Assembly (NCBI GenBank): GCA_964491915.1
Contig: CAZBHS010000031.1
Location: 8,371 to 72,370 of the forward strand
Reading direction: 5' to 3'
DNA length: 64,000 bases
Source of the DNA: JAHELQ01 sp964491915
GTDB taxonomy: Bacteria; Acidobacteriota; Aminicenantia; UBA2199
Shown here piece by piece: positions 59,571-64,000 of the stretch. Positions within the stretch are counted from its first letter, which is position 1. Each line of letters starts with the position of its first letter. The translations under genes and the position numbers were made by a program. The notes below the pieces were generated by a model. The model was not told the DNA's origin. It ran no database searches and worked only from the letters and a program-made list of their open reading frames with translations.

Positions 59571-60503
59571 ATGATTATTCTAGTGACCGGAGCCGCAGGA
59601 TTCCTGGGCTCCCACCTCTGCGACGCATTGCTCGAAAAAGGCCACGAAGTGATCGGCCTCGACAACTTCCTCACCGGCAACAAAGAGAACCTCCGCCACC
59701 TCATCGGCAACTACCGTTTCGAACTGGTGCGCCACGACATCACCCAACCCATCTTGCTGGAAGCCCAGCAAATCTACAACTTCGCCTGCCCCGCCTCGCC
59801 AATCCACTACCAATCCAACCCCGTCAAAACCATCAAAACCTCAGTCATGGGCACCATCAACATGCTGGGCCTGGCCAAACGGGTCAACGCCCGCATCCTC
59901 CAGGCCTCCACCTCCGAAGTCTACGGCGACCCCGAAGAACACCCGCAAAAAGAGACCTACCACGGCCGCGTCAACCCCATCGGCCCCCGCGCCTGCTACG
60001 ACGAAGGCAAACGGGTGGCCGAATCCCTCATGGTGAACTACCACCGCCAAAACAAAGTAGACATCCGCATCATCCGCATCTTCAACACCTACGGCCCCCG
60101 CATGGCCCTCAACGACGGCCGCGTCATCTCCAACTTCATCCTCCAGGCCCTTGAAGGCAAACCCATCACCATCTTCGGCAAAGGCCAACAAACCCGCACC
60201 TTCTGCTACGTAGACGACCTCATCGACGGCACAATAACCATGATGGAACAAGTTGGCTTCATCGGCCCCGTCAACATCGGCAACGACCACGAAACCACCA
60301 TCCTCGAGCTCGCCGAGACCATCCTCCGCCTCACCAACTCCCGCTCCAAACTCCACTTCAAACCCATCCCCAAAGACGACCCCCAACGCCGCAAACCCGA
60401 CCTCACCCTGGCCCGCACCCAACTAAACTGGACCCCCCAAACCCCCCTAGAAGACGGCCTGGCCCAAACCATCCGCCACTTCAAAAAACGCCTCCAGATG
60501 TAA
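59571..60503 (+). CDS. UDP-glucuronate decarboxylase (UXS-type SDR)
   Basis: 310 residues from the ATG at 59571 (MIILVTGAAGFLGSH); a GTG at 59559 is an alternative. NAD site TGAAGFLGS, active-site RACYDEGKRVAE (YXXXK), then IRIFNTYGPRM and QTRTFCYVDDLIDG. Typical UXS; converts UDP-glucuronate to UDP-xylose for polysaccharide synthesis. The coding strand is extremely C-rich, with C at most third positions, much more biased than other genes of the window. Near-divergent with the repeat/esterase gene. Confidence 0.92.
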   Translation: MIILVTGAAGFLGSHLCDALLEKGHEVIGLDNFLTGNKENLRHLIGNYRFELVRHDITQPILLEAQQIYNFACPASPIHYQSNPVKTIKTSVMGTINMLGLAKRVNARILQASTSEVYGDPEEHPQKETYHGRVNPIGPRACYDEGKRVAESLMVNYHRQNKVDIRIIRIFNTYGPRMALNDGRVISNFILQALEGKPITIFGKGQQTRTFCYVDDLIDGTITMMEQVGFIGPVNIGNDHETTILELAETILRLTNSRSKLHFKPIPKDDPQRRKPDLTLARTQLNWTPQTPLEDGLAQTIRHFKKRLQM

Positions 60504-60549
60504 ACCCCCTCCAGTCCCCATACTCCCCCAAAAAGCATCACAATTTTTA

Positions 60550-60568
60550 GGGGTTGCAAATCAACCCC
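60550..60568 (+). other. Hairpin upstream of the NACHT gene
   Basis: GGGGTTG (60550-60556) pairs with CAACCCC (60562-60568) around a CAAAT loop. No T-run follows, so it may be a leader structure or a weak bidirectional terminator after the UXS gene. Confidence 0.4.
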
Positions 60569-60603
60569 CACCTATGCTACAAAAATACCGAGGTGAAAAA
60601 CCC

Positions 60604-63282
60604 ATGACGTTTATTCAAGTTGCAGTATTAATTCTAACTCTCATTCTATTCGCCCTCATTCTCTGGGGCTATCTTGTTTGGAAAAAACGCGAGAAATATA
60701 CAAGAGAACGATTTGCGTTTGTCGGACTTACCACCCTTTCGTCAATGGTCTTGATAGTCCTGACAAGTCTAATGGTTAGCGAAACACCCTGGGGAATAAT
60801 TTATTTTACTATTTCAAAAATATTTGGCGTGGAACACAACCTTCCAGAGCCCGGGAAATTAGACTACTTTCTATCTTTTAGTTTAATTGTAATGATGGCT
60901 TTTTTCATTAAAAGTATCCATCAATCCTGGGATGGCGCAGTCAGCGAACAACAGAAAAACCGGGAAAGATATCAAGGGAATAGCACGATAATAACCGAAG
61001 GCTATAGTGAGCTCAAGCGATTGGTTACGAAGCAAAAGCCATTCGATATCTACGAGCCTGAAAATCTCTCAAGTTACAATCTAATATTAGATGCGCCGCA
61101 AGATTCGTTAGCCTGGCATAGGAACGCGAAAGAACTTCTGACTTTGAGAACGAGACGTTTCTATTTTGAAGAAAACAGTTACGATGATTCGGAATGTTGT
61201 TGGGTCGGCCGGAACAAAAGAACTAACAATACTGTATTGCTTCGTTGCTCACATACTGATCCTACCGAAAAAGAAATCAGCAGTTTTATTAAATATGCTT
61301 CCAGGATAGCCAGTCAAAATGGCGAACCCCTAGACCAGGCTGAACTGATTTGGGCGTCAAAAGTAGGCGGAGGAGAACCGATAAGTTATAACGGCTTTGA
61401 AATTCAAAAAGAGACCGAGGAATCACTTATTGAGGATCTGGTTGATTTTACCGACTATTTTTTTGAAATAAAAAGAAGAGTAGAGACAGAAAATCTCCCC
61501 AATTCGAAATTAACCCTGAATGATGTCTATGTCCCGTCAAGCTTCAGACTGGAAAACTCAAATAAACCAGGAGAGAGTAATGTAGAAGAATTTATCTCAG
61601 ACTGGCTTAATGAACCGGGTAGAAAACAATTGGCATTATTGGGTGAATATGGACAGGGAAAGAGCACGTGCTCGTTAATGTTATCTTATCATCTCATAAA
61701 AAATTCAAACAATAATCCTCCCAGAATACCAATCCTGATCGAATTGAGGGGAAGAAGCCCGAGAACAATGACTCCAGAAGATCTCCTGGCAGCTTGGGCG
61801 CACCCTTATGACATTAATCCAAATGCCCTCATGAAGTTATTGATCGCCGGAAAGCTGCTATTGATATTGGAAGGATTCGATGAAGTTGATTTGAGCGGCG
61901 ATTCCGAAATGAGACTCGCTCATTTCCGCCAACTCTGGAAATTTTCCTATCCCAAAGCAAAAGTTCTTTTCACCGGCCGCCCAAACTTCTTTCTTGACGA
62001 CTCGGAAATGAAAGCCGCACTCGGAATACGCGATTTCTCCCTTGAAAAACCATATTGCCAGGCATTGTCTCTAGAGTCCTTTAATTTGGATAAAATGAGA
62101 CGTGCCTTAAGATTTTTAGACCAAAATGTCATAGATGAAATCCATGGATTAGCCGAGAAAGATGAAAAGTTTCTGGAGATTGCGTCGCGTCCTTCTCTAT
62201 TATATTTAATAGGTATTCTGTGGGAAAGGGGAAATTTTTCGAAATACAAAGACAAGATTAACTCCGCATTTGTGATGGATCACTACATTCGATACAGTCT
62301 TCAACGCCAGGAAGAAAAAGTTCGAGAGGGGATCCGATATATGGTTCTCAATTCACCGGAGCGAGAATATTTCATGAAAGGCATTGCGGTCTACATGGTA
62401 AGTAAAAATCTCCCAAATCAAATAAATAGAGACCAATTTGATGAAATTGTCAATAAGCTTTTTGAGGCCATACCAGATAGTGTCTCTTTAACCAATGCCG
62501 CCTCTGGAGAAGACCCGCGACCTTTAAGGATACGCAAAAAAGACGATGAACATTTGATAAAGCATATCAAAACCGATGTTCGCACTTGCGGATTACTGGT
62601 CGCCGACCTTTCAAGCTCCGGCAGCTTAAAATTTTCCCATAAATCTTTTATGGAATTCTTGTGTGCCGACTTTTGGGCACAAAAAATTCTAAACTTTCGA
62701 CGTGTTTTTGTTGGAAAAAGAACATCAGATTCAATAATTATTGCTACTGATGCGAAAATTAATAGTATTTTAAAATATCAAGAAATAACCTCATTTTTTG
62801 CTGAAATTCTTAGTATAAATTCTTCTTCAATTGAGGGGGGGGATCAGTTAGAGAAGGCAAAATTTTTGTTTGCAACTATAATGGACTTTGAATCACGTTT
62901 TTCTTTAGTTAGGCGAATCTGGTTAAATTGGGGAAAAATATATCGAGTTCTTATTTATATTCTTACAAGTATCTTTCTTTTTATATTACCGGGACTTAAA
63001 GTAAAACAACCGGATTATAGGTTATTTTGGCAGATTCTGATGGCCACATTTATTATTCCTTCTGCTGTTATTGTTATGCATTTTTTTTTAAGAAACAGAA
63101 AATTTATGATTAGAGAAAACAGGATTTTGATAAAGCTCTTCTTTCAAAGTTGCGAGGCTCTTGGATTCAGTCAAAAGATTATGGGTAAAGTAATAGGTGT
63201 AAAAAATGTTGGTTTGTGGAAATATAAATTTCTGAATAAGTTCATAAAGAAACCTAAAATGTACGTTGTGTTAAAAAGGTGA
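60604..63282 (+). CDS. Membrane-anchored NACHT-type STAND NTPase
   Basis: 892 residues from the ATG at 60604, 7 bases after GAGGTG. Three N-terminal membrane helices (about 5-25, 41-62, 90-108), a soluble middle region, then NACHT: Walker A LLGEYGQGKST (about 344-354), Walker B LLLILEGFDEVD (about 417-428) and KVLFTGRPNFF. Helical winged region with SHKSFMEFLCADFWA (NACHT-associated) and two more helices near the end (IYRVLIYILTSIFLFILPGL). Bacterial NACHT proteins act in anti-phage defence; no repeat sensor domain is seen. Clearly A/T-richer than the genes to its left. Confidence 0.85.
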   Translation: MTFIQVAVLILTLILFALILWGYLVWKKREKYTRERFAFVGLTTLSSMVLIVLTSLMVSETPWGIIYFTISKIFGVEHNLPEPGKLDYFLSFSLIVMMAFFIKSIHQSWDGAVSEQQKNRERYQGNSTIITEGYSELKRLVTKQKPFDIYEPENLSSYNLILDAPQDSLAWHRNAKELLTLRTRRFYFEENSYDDSECCWVGRNKRTNNTVLLRCSHTDPTEKEISSFIKYASRIASQNGEPLDQAELIWASKVGGGEPISYNGFEIQKETEESLIEDLVDFTDYFFEIKRRVETENLPNSKLTLNDVYVPSSFRLENSNKPGESNVEEFISDWLNEPGRKQLALLGEYGQGKSTCSLMLSYHLIKNSNNNPPRIPILIELRGRSPRTMTPEDLLAAWAHPYDINPNALMKLLIAGKLLLILEGFDEVDLSGDSEMRLAHFRQLWKFSYPKAKVLFTGRPNFFLDDSEMKAALGIRDFSLEKPYCQALSLESFNLDKMRRALRFLDQNVIDEIHGLAEKDEKFLEIASRPSLLYLIGILWERGNFSKYKDKINSAFVMDHYIRYSLQRQEEKVREGIRYMVLNSPEREYFMKGIAVYMVSKNLPNQINRDQFDEIVNKLFEAIPDSVSLTNAASGEDPRPLRIRKKDDEHLIKHIKTDVRTCGLLVADLSSSGSLKFSHKSFMEFLCADFWAQKILNFRRVFVGKRTSDSIIIATDAKINSILKYQEITSFFAEILSINSSSIEGGDQLEKAKFLFATIMDFESRFSLVRRIWLNWGKIYRVLIYILTSIFLFILPGLKVKQPDYRLFWQILMATFIIPSAVIVMHFFLRNRKFMIRENRILIKLFFQSCEALGFSQKIMGKVIGVKNVGLWKYKFLNKFIKKPKMYVVLKR

Positions 63283-63367
63283 ATTTACTCTACAAGAGAT
63301 GTAATGGAGACGGGTGAATAAGCTTCTTGAAATTTTCTGCTTGGGCCTATTAGTTTTGAATTAGCCT

Positions 63368-64000
63368 TTATTTGCTTCCTTTCTTTTTGGAGGATTCGAT
63401 CTGTTTTACTGCTTTATCAAAATCACTCAATTCTTTTGTGGAGGAAGAAAGTCGATTGCTATGAAACTTTTTATATTCTCCTTCCGCAAGCTGCTTGGCT
63501 ATTTCATGGGAGATTTTTCCGGCATTCTCCAGAATCTCCCTGTCATTGATTTTCAGAAAACCATCCAGTTTTTTAATCCAGTCTTTCATATACATGGGAA
63601 TGCGTCTCATCGCCTGGCCCTGGGCAAATATCAGATATTGTTCAACGAGATTGTTCAACGCCGCCAATTCGTCTTCTTTCAGGTAATTCTTGGCAATGGT
63701 GACATCCTGTTTGCGCACCTTTGCATGGCGGTAACTGGTCAGTCCCATGTTCGGCTTAGCCGCGTCGGCGCGGGAGTGAATGATCTCCGCGGCTGTCTTT
63801 CCGGTAATGGCCCAGTGCATTTTGTTCTGAACGGTTTTGAAAAACTCGATACTGATATCCAGGGTGGGATCATAATCAATACTGGTGGCGTAGATATCGG
63901 TGATTTTCTGATAAAAGCGCCGTTCCGAAGTGCGAATATCCTGAATCCGTTGTTCCAGTTCTTCAAAGTAATCAAAAGGAGAAAATTCAGGGGACAGGCG
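63368..64000 (-). CDS. RhuM-family protein, truncated by window edge
   Basis: The last 210 residues are in the window and the frame is open to the edge. QRIQDIRTSERRFYQKITDI, then DYDPTLDISIEFFKTVQNKM, HWAITGKTAAEIIHSRADA and QDVTIAKNYL are the highly conserved RhuM (virulence/Fic-toxin-neighbour type) C-terminal segments. RhuM genes are commonly found next to type I restriction-modification genes and in mobile islands. The protein's biochemical role is not settled. It converges on the NACHT gene with 85 bases between. Confidence 0.88.
   Translation of the reverse strand, partial: RLSPEFSPFDYFEELEQRIQDIRTSERRFYQKITDIYATSIDYDPTLDISIEFFKTVQNKMHWAITGKTAAEIIHSRADAAKPNMGLTSYRHAKVRKQDVTIAKNYLKEDELAALNNLVEQYLIFAQGQAMRRIPMYMKDWIKKLDGFLKINDREILENAGKISHEIAKQLAEGEYKKFHSNRLSSSTKELSDFDKAVKQIESSKKKGSK

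Noticed and set aside
1..64000. CRISPR array, tRNA, rRNA, insertion sequence or prophage
   Set aside because: No regularly spaced direct repeats of CRISPR type, no cloverleaf or rRNA sequence, and no transposase, integrase or phage structural protein were recognised.

Overview
The window looks like a chromosomal segment of a Gram-negative, probably anaerobic or microaerophilic bacterium. It has lipopolysaccharide heptose genes (GT9 heptosyltransferase, GmhB-like phosphatase), an LptC/LptA-type export protein, a TonB-dependent receptor and secreted S9 peptidase. It also has acetate kinase, FeoAB and methylmalonyl-CoA epimerase. The mix (S9 peptidase, two-component propeller-GGDEF sensor, receiver-kinase fusion, GH57) recalls uncultured lineages near Acidobacteriota/Aminicenantes, but no rRNA or other decisive marker is present, so the phylum is a guess. 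No tRNA, rRNA, CRISPR array or insertion sequence was found.

Layout. 0-5.4 kb: end of a radical SAM/SPASM gene, methylmalonyl-CoA epimerase, a GH57 glycosidase, a secreted FG-GAP (possibly PL11-like) protein. 5.6-7.6 kb: NatAB-type ABC exporter. 7.8-14.5 kb: rpsO-pnp, a pseudopilin, DUF1848, rpoZ with a long acidic tail, heptose genes. 14.5-19.3 kb: argF, the queC-queD-queE preQ0 operon with an apparently leaderless promoter, nitroreductase, ackA. 19.3-24.9 kb (minus strand): a pseudoreceiver-Ser/Thr kinase-TonB fusion, a coiled-coil protein, folC, a zinc-ribbon membrane protein and a 39-residue membrane ORF. 24.9-28.5 kb: an internally deleted Nudix gene, a membrane protein, peroxiredoxin, TonB-dependent receptor.

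28.5-36 kb is an iron-handling neighbourhood. An encapsulated ferritin, its encapsulin shell and a HAD phosphatase are coupled by 4-base overlaps. Divergent from them are two paralogous 51-residue peptide genes with invariant CX3CX3C cores, each followed by the same hairpin. Next come guanine deaminase, a K+ channel, feoB, feoA and a DtxR-family repressor. The feoAB promoter is a perfect sigma-70 consensus with an inverted repeat inside its spacer.

36-53 kb is mostly housekeeping and signalling: GNAT, PepC-like protease, HIT, S51-like peptidase, propeller-GGDEF, DMT transporter, two V4R-like small proteins, SpoIIE phosphatase, S9 peptidase, threonine synthase. 53-60.5 kb is envelope-related: LptC/LptA fusion, DUF1574-like/MBOAT acetylation pair, secreted esterase-TPR protein preceded by fifteen 21-bp degenerate repeats, UDP-glucuronate decarboxylase. 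60.6-64 kb is AT-richer and defence-like: a membrane-anchored NACHT-type NTPase and the end of a RhuM-family gene.

The best candidates for undescribed biology are the tandem CX3CX3C peptides beside the encapsulin operon, the membrane NACHT protein, the pseudoreceiver-kinase-TonB fusion and the 21-bp heptad-repeat array.
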